Below are positions 52,097-59,978 of a stretch of DNA of 64,000 nucleotides, in pieces. The notes beneath the pieces were generated by a model, which saw only the letters and a program-made list of their open reading frames with translations, was not told the DNA's origin and searched no databases. Positions within the stretch are counted from its first letter, which is position 1; every line of letters starts with the position of its first letter. Position numbers and translations under genes: made by a program. Source of the DNA: Haloarcula ordinaria (lineage in GTDB: Archaea; Halobacteriota; Halobacteria; Halobacteriales; Haloarculaceae); the NCBI RefSeq assembly GCF_029338275.1, contig NZ_CP119789.1:1426001-1490000 (forward strand). The letters run 5' to 3'.

Positions 52097-52933
52097 TCAG
52101 TCCCAGCTGTCGGGGCCGAAGTCGGGATTGACGCGGCGGTCGGTCCGCTCGATGTCGTCGATGCGCGCGACCTCCTCGCCGGTGAGCTCGAGGTCGAGAC
52201 TCCCCAGGTTGTCGGTGATGTGGGTCTCGCTGGTCGCTTTCGGGATGGCGGTGATCTCCTTCTCGCGGAGCCAGGCGAGACTGACCTGGGCCTCGCTGAC
52301 ATCGTGAGTGTCGGCGATATCGGCGAGGACGTCGTCGTGGAACACGCCGCCGCGGGCGAGCGGCGAGTAGGCGACCAGTTCGTAGTCGTGTTCGCTCGCG
52401 TGTGCCCGCAGGTCGGCCTGCTGGAGGAACGGGTGCAGCTCGACCTGATTGGCGAACAGCGGCGCGTCCAGGACGTCCAGCGCCGTCTCGACGTGGTGGG
52501 GCTCGAAGTTCGAGATGCCGACGTTCCGAACCGTCCCCTGTTCGTACAGTTCGTCGAACGCCGACAGCGTCTCCTCGGGGTCGTACGCGCCGGCGGGCCA
52601 GTGGACGTACAGCAGGTCGACGGCATCGACGCCGAGTTTCGAGAGGCTCGCTTCGGTCGACTCGAGCACGTCGTCGTACGCGAGGTTCGACGTCCACACC
52701 TTCGTCGCGAGGAAGACGTCTTCGCGGTCGACGTCCGCGGCCGCGATGCCGTCGCCGACGGCCGCCTCGTTCCCGTACGCCTGGGCGGTGTCGATGTGGC
52801 GGTAGCCGCTCTCCAGGGCGGTCGTGACGCTCTCGGCGCACTGCTCGGGGGCGTCGTTCTGCCAGGTTCCGAGGCCAAGCAGTGGCATGCCGTCGGCCCG
52901 CGGGACGTCGTTGACGTCGGCTGTGGGTGTCAT
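52097..52933 (-). CDS. Aldo/keto reductase, AKR5-like
   Basis: A 278-residue NADPH-dependent oxidoreductase of the short AKR5 type (2,5-diketogluconate reductase-like). Active-site residues are visible: HIDTAQAYGNE (Asp and Tyr), ATKVW (Lys), and LLYVHWPAG (His). The family signature VRNVGISNFEPHHVE is present, and IPKATSETHI near the C-terminus is the NADP motif. It differs clearly in length and sequence from the AKR at 2787-3818. Start ATG at 52933; the region up to 53034 is shared with the halocyanin promoter. Confidence 0.9.
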   Translation of the reverse strand: MTPTADVNDVPRADGMPLLGLGTWQNDAPEQCAESVTTALESGYRHIDTAQAYGNEAAVGDGIAAADVDREDVFLATKVWTSNLAYDDVLESTEASLSKLGVDAVDLLYVHWPAGAYDPEETLSAFDELYEQGTVRNVGISNFEPHHVETALDVLDAPLFANQVELHPFLQQADLRAHASEHDYELVAYSPLARGGVFHDDVLADIADTHDVSEAQVSLAWLREKEITAIPKATSETHITDNLGSLDLELTGEEVARIDDIERTDRRVNPDFGPDSWD

Positions 52934-53034
52934 CCCGAGAGGGCACGGGCGTCGTTCGGAAATGCGTTGTGGATTACGTCACCCCGCGGTCGGAAACCGA
53001 CATATTGAGAACCCGGCCCCCACAACGGTCTGGT

Positions 53035-53715
53035 ATGACAGACGGTAGTGTGGACGTATCTCGTCGGGCCTTCCTGCGGACGGCCGCGGGGGCCACGGCT
53101 GCCTCGGCCGCGACAGGAACGGCGGCGGCACAGGAAAACGGAACCGAAGGCGGTGATGGCGGTGGCGGTGGCGGCGGTCCGCCGGACTTCGGCGGCTTCC
53201 TCGACCAGGTCGGCAACTTCGACGGGACGACCGTCGACGCGACCGGACAGGACTCGGCGACGGTCGAGGTCGGGGTCCAGGCCAACGGCGGCGCCTTCGG
53301 GTTCGGTCCCCCCGCAATCCACGTCGACAACGGCGCGACGGTCCAGTTCGAGTGGACCGGCGAGGGCGGCGGGCACAACGTCGTCTCCCAGGGCGAGGGA
53401 CCGCTGGACTCCGGTGACGCGGTGTCGAGCGCCGGCGTCAATTACGAACACACGTTCGAAGAGGACGGCATCTACCCGTACGTCTGTGTTCCCCACGAAG
53501 GGCTCGGGATGAAAGGCGCCATCGTCGTCGGTACGGACTACCCGACGGTGAGCAGCGGCGGCGAGGGAGGTGGCGGCGGTGGCGGCTCCCCGCAGGTACC
53601 CAGTAGCGCGAAGACCCTCGGCGTCGCGACGTCGTTCGTCATGGTGGCGACGCTGGGGCTCGCGTACTTCTTCATCCGGTACGGCGGCGACTACGAGACG
53701 CCCGGCGACCAGTAG
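53035..53715 (+). CDS. Halocyanin-like copper protein
   Basis: A 226-residue exported blue copper protein that carries electrons at the outer membrane face. Tat signal SRRAFLRTAAG with a likely cleavage near residue 32, then a glycine-rich linker, then the cupredoxin domain with ligands His114 (GGGHNVV), Cys151 and His154 (VCVPHEG) and Met159 (GLGM). A second Gly-rich linker leads to a C-terminal transmembrane helix (about 195-215), which anchors it. The ATG at 53035 starts the Tat signal; upstream sequence is unrelated. It abuts the convergent SRPBCC gene. Confidence 0.9.
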   Translation: MTDGSVDVSRRAFLRTAAGATAASAATGTAAAQENGTEGGDGGGGGGGPPDFGGFLDQVGNFDGTTVDATGQDSATVEVGVQANGGAFGFGPPAIHVDNGATVQFEWTGEGGGHNVVSQGEGPLDSGDAVSSAGVNYEHTFEEDGIYPYVCVPHEGLGMKGAIVVGTDYPTVSSGGEGGGGGGGSPQVPSSAKTLGVATSFVMVATLGLAYFFIRYGGDYETPGDQ

Positions 53716-54246
53716 TCACACCGTCTCGCCGCCGCTCCGTATCTCGAGGTCGACCTCGCGGGGTTCGCCCTCGAGGTCGGCGACCACGCGCTCGACGATT
53801 CGCTCCGCCTCCCGCCGAATCAGCGGGACGACCTTCTTGATGACCCAGTCCAGCGACACCAGTCGCGGCAGGTCGACCGCATCTCTCGACGCCGAGCCCG
53901 GGTCGAACGCGATGCGCAGGACGACCCGCGAGGCCGACTCTACGCGGTCGGGAGCCGCTTCCGGGTCCGCTTCGATTATCCAGTGGCCCTCGGCGTCGAT
54001 GTCCTTGACGAGGTGCCAATCGATGCGCCCGGGCGGGTCGACGGAAACCACCTCCGACCGCGCCGTATACGAGAGCTTCCACCACGAGAACACGAGGTCG
54101 TAGCGCGTCCCAGGCGACCCGTCGCCGTCCCGTCGCACCTCGTCGATGTACTCGGAGTACCGGGCGTACCCGGGGAAATCGAGCAGGAACTCGTACAGCC
54201 GCTCGGGGGGCACGTGTACCACCGTACTGACCTCGATCTCGTCCAC
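53716..54246 (-). CDS. SRPBCC-fold (START-like) protein
   Basis: A 176-residue protein of the SRPBCC/polyketide-cyclase-like fold: VSTVVHVPPERLYEFLLDFPGY at the start, a WKLSYTARSEVVSVDPPG strand pair and a long C-terminal helix (IRREAERIVERVVADLEG). Such domains bind lipids or other hydrophobic ligands. I place the start at the GTG at 54246; an upstream ATG at 54324 would add a Ser/Pro-rich segment not typical of the fold. The function is unknown. Confidence 0.75.
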   Translation of the reverse strand: MDEIEVSTVVHVPPERLYEFLLDFPGYARYSEYIDEVRRDGDGSPGTRYDLVFSWWKLSYTARSEVVSVDPPGRIDWHLVKDIDAEGHWIIEADPEAAPDRVESASRVVLRIAFDPGSASRDAVDLPRLVSLDWVIKKVVPLIRREAERIVERVVADLEGEPREVDLEIRSGGETV

Positions 54247-54340
54247 GTCCCCTATGCAGGGGCTTCGCGAGGTAAACTTTCGGGCGGGCGGTGCGATACT
54301 TGCCGGAAGATTCTCTTGGTGCATAATCTGGAACAGACAA

Positions 54341-54348
54341 TATTATTA
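54341..54348 (+). promoter_or_regulatory. TATA box for the small winged-helix regulator
   Basis: TATTATTA lies 27-34 bases upstream of the ATG at 54375, fitting a leaderless transcript. Confidence 0.6.
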
Positions 54349-54374
54349 TCCTGTATCCGATAGGGGGTAGTATC

Positions 54375-54650
54375 ATGAGCGCATCCGATATCACGCACGC
54401 AGACGCCGACAGCGAGGCCGACCAGGCGGGCTGGGACGCCGTCAGAGACCTGCCGCCGAGCGCGAAGCTGGTCGCGAAGGTTCTGGAGTACAACGACACG
54501 CTGACCCAGAGTCAGCTGGCAGACGAGACGCTGCTGCCGCCACGTACGGTCCGCTACGCACTGAGCCGACTCGAGGACGCGGGCGTCGTCGACTCCCGGT
54601 TCTCCTTCGCCGACGCGCGAAAGCGCATCTACTCGCTCCGCATCGAGTGA
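54375..54650 (+). CDS. Small winged-helix transcriptional regulator
   Basis: A 91-residue protein with a short acidic N-terminus (residues 1-25) and one winged-helix domain: SAKLVAKVLEYNDTLTQSQLADETLLPPRTVRYALSRLEDAGVV, with the recognition helix in PPRTVRYALSRL. Similar one-domain MarR/ArsR-type regulators sit near cell-division genes in haloarchaea. It lies 90 bases upstream of cetZ on the same strand and may control it (inference from position). Confidence 0.85.
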   Translation: MSASDITHADADSEADQAGWDAVRDLPPSAKLVAKVLEYNDTLTQSQLADETLLPPRTVRYALSRLEDAGVVDSRFSFADARKRIYSLRIE

Positions 54651-54740
54651 CCGCGCCTCGCTGACTCGCCGCCGTTCGTTTCTGGTCCCGTCGCTTCGCC
54701 CGGGGCAACGTTGATTAGTCACCCTACCAAGACGTTTCGT

Positions 54741-55814
54741 ATGAAAGTCGTCCTGATTGGTGTCGGCCAGGCTGGGGGGAAAATAACCCAGTCGCTTGCC
54801 GAATTCGACTACGAGATGGGGTTCGAGGCGGTCCGCGGCGCGCTGGCGGTCAACACCGCCCGCGCGGACCTCCAGAACCTCGACATCGACACGACCCTCA
54901 TCGGCCAGGACCGGGTGAAAGGCCACGGGGTCGGCGGTGACAACGAGCTGGGCGCACAGGTGATGGAAGAGAACGCCGCCGAAGTACTCGACGACCTCGA
55001 TGGCCGGCTTACCTCCGAAGCCGAGGCCGTGGTGGTCGTCGCCGGCCTCGGCGGGGGTACCGGGTCGGGCGGCGCGCCGATGCTCACCCGCGAGCTCAAG
55101 CGCATCTACGACATCCCGGTGTACGTCCTGGGCGTCCTGCCTGGCCGTGACGAGGGCGGCATCTACCAGGCGAACGCCGGCCGGTCGCTGAAGACCACCG
55201 TCCGCGAGGCCGACTCCCTCCTCCTCGTGGACAACGACGCCTGGCGGGGCAGCGGTGACAGCGTCGCCGCCGGGTACGAGCGTATCAACGACGCCATCTC
55301 ACAGCGGGTCGGGCTCCTGCTCGCCAGTGGCGAGGCCATCGACGGCGTCGGCGAGAGCGTCGTCGACTCTTCGGAGATCATCAACACGCTCCGCGGCGGC
55401 GGTATCGCCTCGCTCGGCTACGCCAGTGCGACGGCCAGCGAGAACCCCGAGGAGAACGTCAACGTCGTCACGAGTGTCACCCGGAAAGCACTGCTCTCCA
55501 GCATGAGCCTCCCCAACGCGGTCAAGGCCGACAAGGCGCTGCTGGTCGTCGCCGGCGACCCGGAACGGCTCTCGCGGAAAGGCGTCGAACGGGCCCGGCG
55601 GTGGGTCGAGGACGAGACCGGGAGCATGGAGGTCCGCGGCGGCGACTTCCCGCTCGCCTCCTCGAAAATCGCGGCGCTCGTGGTGCTCTCGGGCGTCGAG
55701 CGGTCCCCGCGAATCGACGAGTTCCTCGACCGCGCCCGGGAGGCCGCCTCGGCCCAAGGCCGGCAGGTCGACCCCCAGGAGTTCGACAACGAGGACCTCG
55801 ACAACCTGCTGTGA
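54741..55814 (+). CDS. cetZ: CetZ tubulin-superfamily cytoskeletal protein
   Basis: A 357-residue GTP-binding cytoskeletal protein of the archaeal CetZ group, known to control cell shape and motility in haloarchaea. The nucleotide-binding loop GGGTGSG is at 104-110, the N-terminal KVVLIGVGQAGGKI strand starts the fold, and there is no C-terminal FtsZ-type FtsA/MinC-binding tail. The last residues are acidic (FDNEDLDNLL). The subtype (CetZ1 to CetZ6 and others) cannot be fixed by eye. Start ATG at 54741 matches the CetZ N-terminus. Confidence 0.9.
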   Translation: MKVVLIGVGQAGGKITQSLAEFDYEMGFEAVRGALAVNTARADLQNLDIDTTLIGQDRVKGHGVGGDNELGAQVMEENAAEVLDDLDGRLTSEAEAVVVVAGLGGGTGSGGAPMLTRELKRIYDIPVYVLGVLPGRDEGGIYQANAGRSLKTTVREADSLLLVDNDAWRGSGDSVAAGYERINDAISQRVGLLLASGEAIDGVGESVVDSSEIINTLRGGGIASLGYASATASENPEENVNVVTSVTRKALLSSMSLPNAVKADKALLVVAGDPERLSRKGVERARRWVEDETGSMEVRGGDFPLASSKIAALVVLSGVERSPRIDEFLDRAREAASAQGRQVDPQEFDNEDLDNLL

Positions 55815-55849
55815 GCGACGGGGCAGGAAAACTGGTGTGAGTCGCGGTC

Positions 55850-57196
55850 TTACTGGACCAGACTGCTGCCGTCGAACTCGGTCCGGTCGTACTCGTGGTC
55901 CATCAGTTCGAGGACGGTCGGCGCGATGTCGAAGAGGTCCGCGTCTTCGATGCGGACCTCGGGGTCGTCGACCAGCAGCGACGCGTTGTCGAAGCTGTGC
56001 ATCCCGTTGCGCGGACCGACGCCGAAGACGTCCTCGGAGCCCTTGAAGCCGGCCTTCAGGTCGAAGCCGTGGTTCGGGACGACCACGAGGTCGGGCGCGA
56101 TGTCGTCGTGGTCCCCGCGGAACGCCTGCTCGCGGGTGACGACGCGCTCGGCCACCTTGTTGCCGTCGGGGCCTTCGAGATTCTCGAGTTTCTCCTTCAG
56201 GTCCGCGCGGACCGTCTCGTACTCGGACTCGGGGACGCTCCCGCGCGGTTCGCGGCCCTCGAGGTTGATGTAGAAGCGCCCGGGGATAAGCGAGTAGGCC
56301 GTCGTCTCGTCGGCGATGTCGCCGAGTTCGCTGTGCTCGTCGTCCTCGTACTCGAGCCAGCCCTCCTGGTCGAGCCACTCGTTGAAGTGGACCTCGTAGT
56401 CGAGCGAGGTGAAGCCGTGGTCGGAGGCGACCATCATGGTGACGTCGTCCGGGAGCAGCTCACGGAGCTTGCCCAGGTACTCGTCGACCTTGCGGTAGAA
56501 CTCGAAGAACGCCTCCTGGTTCTCGCCGTCGCGCTCGTAGTCCTTGAACAGGAAGTGGTTGACCCGGTCGGTGGTCATGAAGACGCCGAAAAAGAGGTCC
56601 CAGTCGTCGGCCTCGACGTACTGCTTGAACGTCTCGAAGCGCTTCTCCAGGGTCTCGTGGGCGTCCTCGACGAACTCGCTCTTGTCGTCGCTGTGGCCGA
56701 GCTTGGCGTTGACGTCGATGCGGTAGCCGTTCGATTCGAGGCTGTCCCGGAGGTCGTCGGGGTACGCGGCCTTGTCGACGCCCGGCGAGAGGAACCCGGA
56801 GACCATCCGCTGGACGTTGCGCTGGGGCGGGAAGGTGACGGGGACGTTCATCACGGTCGCGTCGCGGCCGTCCTCGGTGACACGGTCCCAGAGACGCGTC
56901 GCCTGGACGTCACGGCCCATCGGGACGTAGGTGTCGTACGAGCCGACCTCGCGGTCCTGAAAGCCGTAGACGCCCGTCTCACCGGGATTGACGCCGGTGG
57001 TCAGCGAGGGCCAGCAGGCGCTGGACTCGGGCGGCACGATGCTGTCGATGGGGCCCGCGCTCCCGTCGGCGGCCAGCTCGGTGAGGTTCGGAAACACGTC
57101 CGGATGTTCGTTGATGAGGCTGAACGGAACGCCGTCGATACCGAAGAAGGCCACGCGGGGGCCGCTGTCTCCTTTCAAGCGGTCGAATAGTCCCAT
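55850..57196 (-). CDS. Alkaline-phosphatase-superfamily phosphodiesterase
   Basis: A 448-residue metal-dependent hydrolase of the nucleotide pyrophosphatase / phosphodiesterase type. Seen: FFGIDGVPFSL at the start with a metal-binding aspartate, an ESSACWPSLTTG segment with the nucleophile region, MVASDHGF with Asp/His metal ligands near residue 265, and a later His motif. Haloarchaeal members are often annotated as AP2-type phosphodiesterases; the substrate is unknown. The ATG at 57196 is chosen; the nine residues upstream are unconserved. Confidence 0.85.
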   Translation of the reverse strand: MGLFDRLKGDSGPRVAFFGIDGVPFSLINEHPDVFPNLTELAADGSAGPIDSIVPPESSACWPSLTTGVNPGETGVYGFQDREVGSYDTYVPMGRDVQATRLWDRVTEDGRDATVMNVPVTFPPQRNVQRMVSGFLSPGVDKAAYPDDLRDSLESNGYRIDVNAKLGHSDDKSEFVEDAHETLEKRFETFKQYVEADDWDLFFGVFMTTDRVNHFLFKDYERDGENQEAFFEFYRKVDEYLGKLRELLPDDVTMMVASDHGFTSLDYEVHFNEWLDQEGWLEYEDDEHSELGDIADETTAYSLIPGRFYINLEGREPRGSVPESEYETVRADLKEKLENLEGPDGNKVAERVVTREQAFRGDHDDIAPDLVVVPNHGFDLKAGFKGSEDVFGVGPRNGMHSFDNASLLVDDPEVRIEDADLFDIAPTVLELMDHEYDRTEFDGSSLVQ

Positions 57197-57280
57197 GCCT
57201 TCCGGTATAGCGGTCAGGGTCAAGAAACTTCGTTTCGCGACTGCGCCTGCCTCGCCGGGAGCCGACGCCGGTCTGGTGGG

Positions 57281-57403
57281 TCAGGCCCCGTCCGCGTTCG
57301 TCGGGACGACGGTCAGGTGGGCGATGCCGGGAATCGGGGCCTCCTCGGGGTCGAACGGGACCGCCGAGCGGTCCAGCGGGCCGTCGGGCTGTTGGGTCGC
57401 CAT
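57281..57403 (-). CDS. Small 40-residue protein
   Basis: A 40-codon ORF running from the ATG at 57403 to a TGA at 57281, in an otherwise empty gap. The peptide is acidic and Pro-rich (MATQQPDGPLDRS, then VPFDPEEAPIPGIAHL), the charge expected for a halophile protein. A TATA-like TAATTATTAG at 57431-57440 lies 28-37 bases upstream. Function not recognised. I think it is a real small gene, but homologues were not checked. Confidence 0.5.
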   Translation of the reverse strand: MATQQPDGPLDRSAVPFDPEEAPIPGIAHLTVVPTNADGA

Positions 57404-57430
57404 CGTGTCCCGACCTATCAGCCGAACGAA

Positions 57431-57440
57431 CTAATAATTA
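57431..57440 (-). promoter_or_regulatory. TATA-like box for the 40-residue gene
   Basis: TAATTATTAG on the minus strand, 28-37 bases upstream of the ATG at 57403. Confidence 0.5.
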
Positions 57441-57531
57441 CCCATGCTCATAACGCATCGGGGGTTCCCCCGTCATTACTCGGGGATATACCGCCCCTGA
57501 CGCAGCGCAGAACGGGACGCGGCCGGTCGCC

Positions 57532-58065
57532 TCAGTCGAACTGCTCGTCGTAGAGGTCCTGTGCGTGTTCGATGGCGTCCATCGCGGCCTGCTTGTCCTC
57601 CCAGCCCAGCGTCTCGACTTCCTTGCCCTCCTCTAAGTTCTTGTAGGTCGAGAAGAACTCGTCTATCTCGTCTACGGTCTGCTGTGGGATGTCTTCGAGG
57701 TCCTCGATGTGGTCGTACCGCGGGTCCTCGATCGGGACGGCGATGACCTTGTCGTCCTGCTCGCCGTCGTCGTCCATCTTCATCAGGGCGACCGGACGGG
57801 CCTCGATGACACAGCCGGGGAACGTCTGGTCCTCTACGAGCACGAGCACGTCGAAGGGGTCCTCGTCGTCGTAGTACGACTGCGGGATGAACCCGTAGTC
57901 CGAGGGGTAGTGGACGTTCGAGTGGAGCACACGGTCGAGGACGACGCCGGGGATGTCCTTGTCGTACTCGTACTTGTTGCGCTCGCCCTTGAGGCACTCG
58001 ACGACCGCGTAGATCTCTTCGGGCGGGTTCGGTCCGGTTTCCAGGTCTTCCCAGAGGTTCGTCAT
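57532..58065 (-). CDS. ppa: Inorganic pyrophosphatase (family I)
   Basis: Hydrolyses pyrophosphate, pulling biosynthetic reactions forward. The 177-residue protein has the family I signature DDEDPFDVLVL with three metal-binding aspartates, ERNKYEYDKD at the start of the active site and HYPSDYGFIP. Length is normal. Start ATG at 58065 is preferred; a 15-base upstream frame adds five residues only. Confidence 0.95.
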   Translation of the reverse strand: MTNLWEDLETGPNPPEEIYAVVECLKGERNKYEYDKDIPGVVLDRVLHSNVHYPSDYGFIPQSYYDDEDPFDVLVLVEDQTFPGCVIEARPVALMKMDDDGEQDDKVIAVPIEDPRYDHIEDLEDIPQQTVDEIDEFFSTYKNLEEGKEVETLGWEDKQAAMDAIEHAQDLYDEQFD

Positions 58066-58344
58066 CGTCACCGACTGCACCGGCGCGTCAAAAAGTACTT
58101 TCGTAATGTCTCTGGCTCTGCACTATCCCAAGATATTTTACGGTGCTGTTGGACGGTACTATAAACGGTAGTAGGCTACTACGGCCCGCGACCAGCCCGC
58201 GAGGTGGTCCGGGGATAACGGTATTTATTTCGACACCTCTGATAGTGATAGATTGCCTTACAAAGGGCCGCAGTCTATCGATTAATCCTGTCTCTTAGGA
58301 TGAAGTTAACAAGTGTTAAGTACTGTGGTGACATTTTGCTAACT
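58066..58344. other. AT-rich region upstream of the PadR-like gene and ppa
   Basis: This 279-base divergent gap is AT-rich, especially between 58215 and 58344. It holds promoters for ppa (to the left) and the PadR-like gene (to the right) and the palindrome at 58306-58319. I found no further gene. Confidence 0.5.
58306..58319. promoter_or_regulatory. Palindromic operator candidate for the PadR-like gene
   Basis: TTAACAAGTGTTAA is a perfect inverted repeat (TTAACA and TGTTAA, two-base spacer), centred 33 bases upstream of the ATG at 58345. That overlaps the expected TATA/BRE position, so a bound dimer would block transcription. A self-repressor site for the PadR-like protein is the natural inference. 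Confidence 0.55.
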
Positions 58345-58704
58345 ATGTCAGAGGCACAATCACTCGACACAAGCCCCGGCATCGCGAAGGACCTCACGGC
58401 CTTCCAACAGAACATCCTCGTCATCCTGGCCGAAGAGCCACGGTACGGGCTCGCTATCAAACGCGAACTCGAGTCGTACTACGACGACGAAGTGAACCAC
58501 GGCCGGCTGTACCCGAACCTCGACGACCTGGTCGAGATGGGGCTGGTCGAGAAGAGCGAGCTCGACAAGCGGACGAACCAGTACGCGCTGACCGAAGACG
58601 GCAAGGAAGCCGTCCTCGACCAGCTCGGCTGGGAGTTCTCGAAGTTCGTCACCGACGGCGACCGCGCGGGCATGCTCGAGAACCTCGTCGAAAGCCAGAA
58701 GTAA
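58345..58704 (+). CDS. PadR-like winged-helix transcriptional regulator
   Basis: A 119-residue protein with a PadR-type winged helix: FQQNILVILAEEPRYGLAIKRELES, the recognition region in DEVNHGRLYPNLDDLVEMGLVEK, and a wing RTNQYALTEDGKEAV. It resembles the phage phiH-type repressors in haloarchaea. It forms a dimer in the family, consistent with the palindrome upstream. The ATG at 58345 is preferred over 58300, because the frame upstream passes through the operator-like palindrome. Confidence 0.8.
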   Translation: MSEAQSLDTSPGIAKDLTAFQQNILVILAEEPRYGLAIKRELESYYDDEVNHGRLYPNLDDLVEMGLVEKSELDKRTNQYALTEDGKEAVLDQLGWEFSKFVTDGDRAGMLENLVESQK

Positions 58705-58722
58705 TCGTCGTCTACCGCGACC

Positions 58723-59277
58723 TTACGGCTCCGGTAGCCGACCGTCAGATTTCTTTAGACACAACCGAACAGACTCGTCGAGCAGCGACCGCTGGTCCTC
58801 GCTCGGCCAGGTGTTCCGCGGGAAGTACTCCGCCTTGAACTCCTCGAGCTCGTCCGGCGTCGCCTCGGCGATCGGCTTCGCGTAGTGGTTGCCCATAAAG
58901 TCGGCCAGCGCCGTGGCGGTCGCGCCGTGGACGGGCCCGTGGTCCTCCGCGACGGCCGCGGCGACCGCCCGGTTCCGCTCGTCGACCACGTCCCACTCTT
59001 CCGGGTCGCCGGGGCCGCTGAGCTGGACTTCGACGCCCCTGTCGACGTCCTCGATTCGTCCAGGGCGAATCACGCCGTCTTCGACCCACTCCTGTGGGTG
59101 ACAGACAAGCACGTCACTGGTGTCGTCTTCCCTGACGCGCGCGTCGTAATCGTGGTCGGCCAGCAACGCGTCGCGTTCGTCCTTGTACGCCGTCGTCTCC
59201 CCGTCGTCGACGGCCTCGCGTGCGAGCCTGGTGAGCCGTTCGGCCTCCTCCAGTACGTCGGTTGGCAGGTCAGTCAT
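58723..59277 (-). CDS. rnhA-operon protein
   Basis: A 184-residue helical, acidic protein found next to RNase HI genes in haloarchaea; its function is not known to me. It starts with a helix (LPTDVLEEAERLTRLAREAV) and contains HDYDARVREDDTSDVLVCH. The gene begins before rnhA ends: 8 bases overlap, so the two are cotranscribed and probably coupled. It may assist RNase H, but that is only inferred from the arrangement. Confidence 0.75.
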   Translation of the reverse strand: MTDLPTDVLEEAERLTRLAREAVDDGETTAYKDERDALLADHDYDARVREDDTSDVLVCHPQEWVEDGVIRPGRIEDVDRGVEVQLSGPGDPEEWDVVDERNRAVAAAVAEDHGPVHGATATALADFMGNHYAKPIAEATPDELEEFKAEYFPRNTWPSEDQRSLLDESVRLCLKKSDGRLPEP

Positions 59278-59866
59278 CGTCGAGTGCGTCGTTGGCTAGT
59301 TCGTCCGCGCGGTCGTTTATCTCCCGCGGAACGTGCTCGATGTGCCAGTCGTCGAAGTGCATCAGGAGCTCGCGGACGCGGACGCGCTGCTCGCGCAGGT
59401 CGGGGTCGTTCGTGTTCCACTCGCCCCGGACCTGCTTGACGATGAGCTCCGAGTCACCACGGATGCGCGCCTCGTCGAACCCGTACTCGCTCGCCACCTC
59501 GAGGGCTTTGACGAGGGCGGCGTACTCGGCCTGGTTGTTGGTCGCCCGCCCGATGGTCTGGCCGCCCTCGGCGACGATGCCACCGTCGTCGACGAGCACG
59601 TAGCCGACGGCGGCCGGACCGGGGTTCCCTCTGGACGCCCCGTCGAAGTAGACGTGGACGCGACCCCCGGAATCGCCGCGGAGCATCGCCTCCAGCCGCG
59701 CGGTGTCGCCGCCCTGGACGACGACCTTCCCGTCGTAGGCGACGGCGGTGGCGCCGCCGTGCGTGGCGCGCCAGCGCTCGTGTGGTGTGTTCCCCGACTC
59801 GACGGGGACACCTTCGGCTTCCAGGCGCTCTCGGGCGGCCGACGGGTCGCATTCGATGACCGGCAT
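59270..59866 (-). CDS. rnhA: Ribonuclease HI
   Basis: Cleaves RNA in RNA-DNA hybrids. The 198-residue protein has an N-terminal extension of about 65 residues and then the RNase H fold with the four acidic residues Asp75 (VYFDGASRG), Glu114 (NNQAEY), Asp138 (RIRGDSEL) and Asp188 (RADELA). The N-terminal part (residues 1-65, with GNTPHERWRATHGG) is not part of the catalytic core and may bind hybrid nucleic acid. Start ATG at 59866. Confidence 0.92.
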   Translation of the reverse strand: MPVIECDPSAARERLEAEGVPVESGNTPHERWRATHGGATAVAYDGKVVVQGGDTARLEAMLRGDSGGRVHVYFDGASRGNPGPAAVGYVLVDDGGIVAEGGQTIGRATNNQAEYAALVKALEVASEYGFDEARIRGDSELIVKQVRGEWNTNDPDLREQRVRVRELLMHFDDWHIEHVPREINDRADELANDALDDD

Positions 59867-59978
59867 CGTCCGAGGGTGGCCGACGGTCGGTCAAAGCCGT
59901 TGTGGTCCGCCCCAGCAGCGCCGTCCGTCCACCGCACGGGGGACACATTCATGGCCGGCTGGGGCCAATCCCGGGTAG

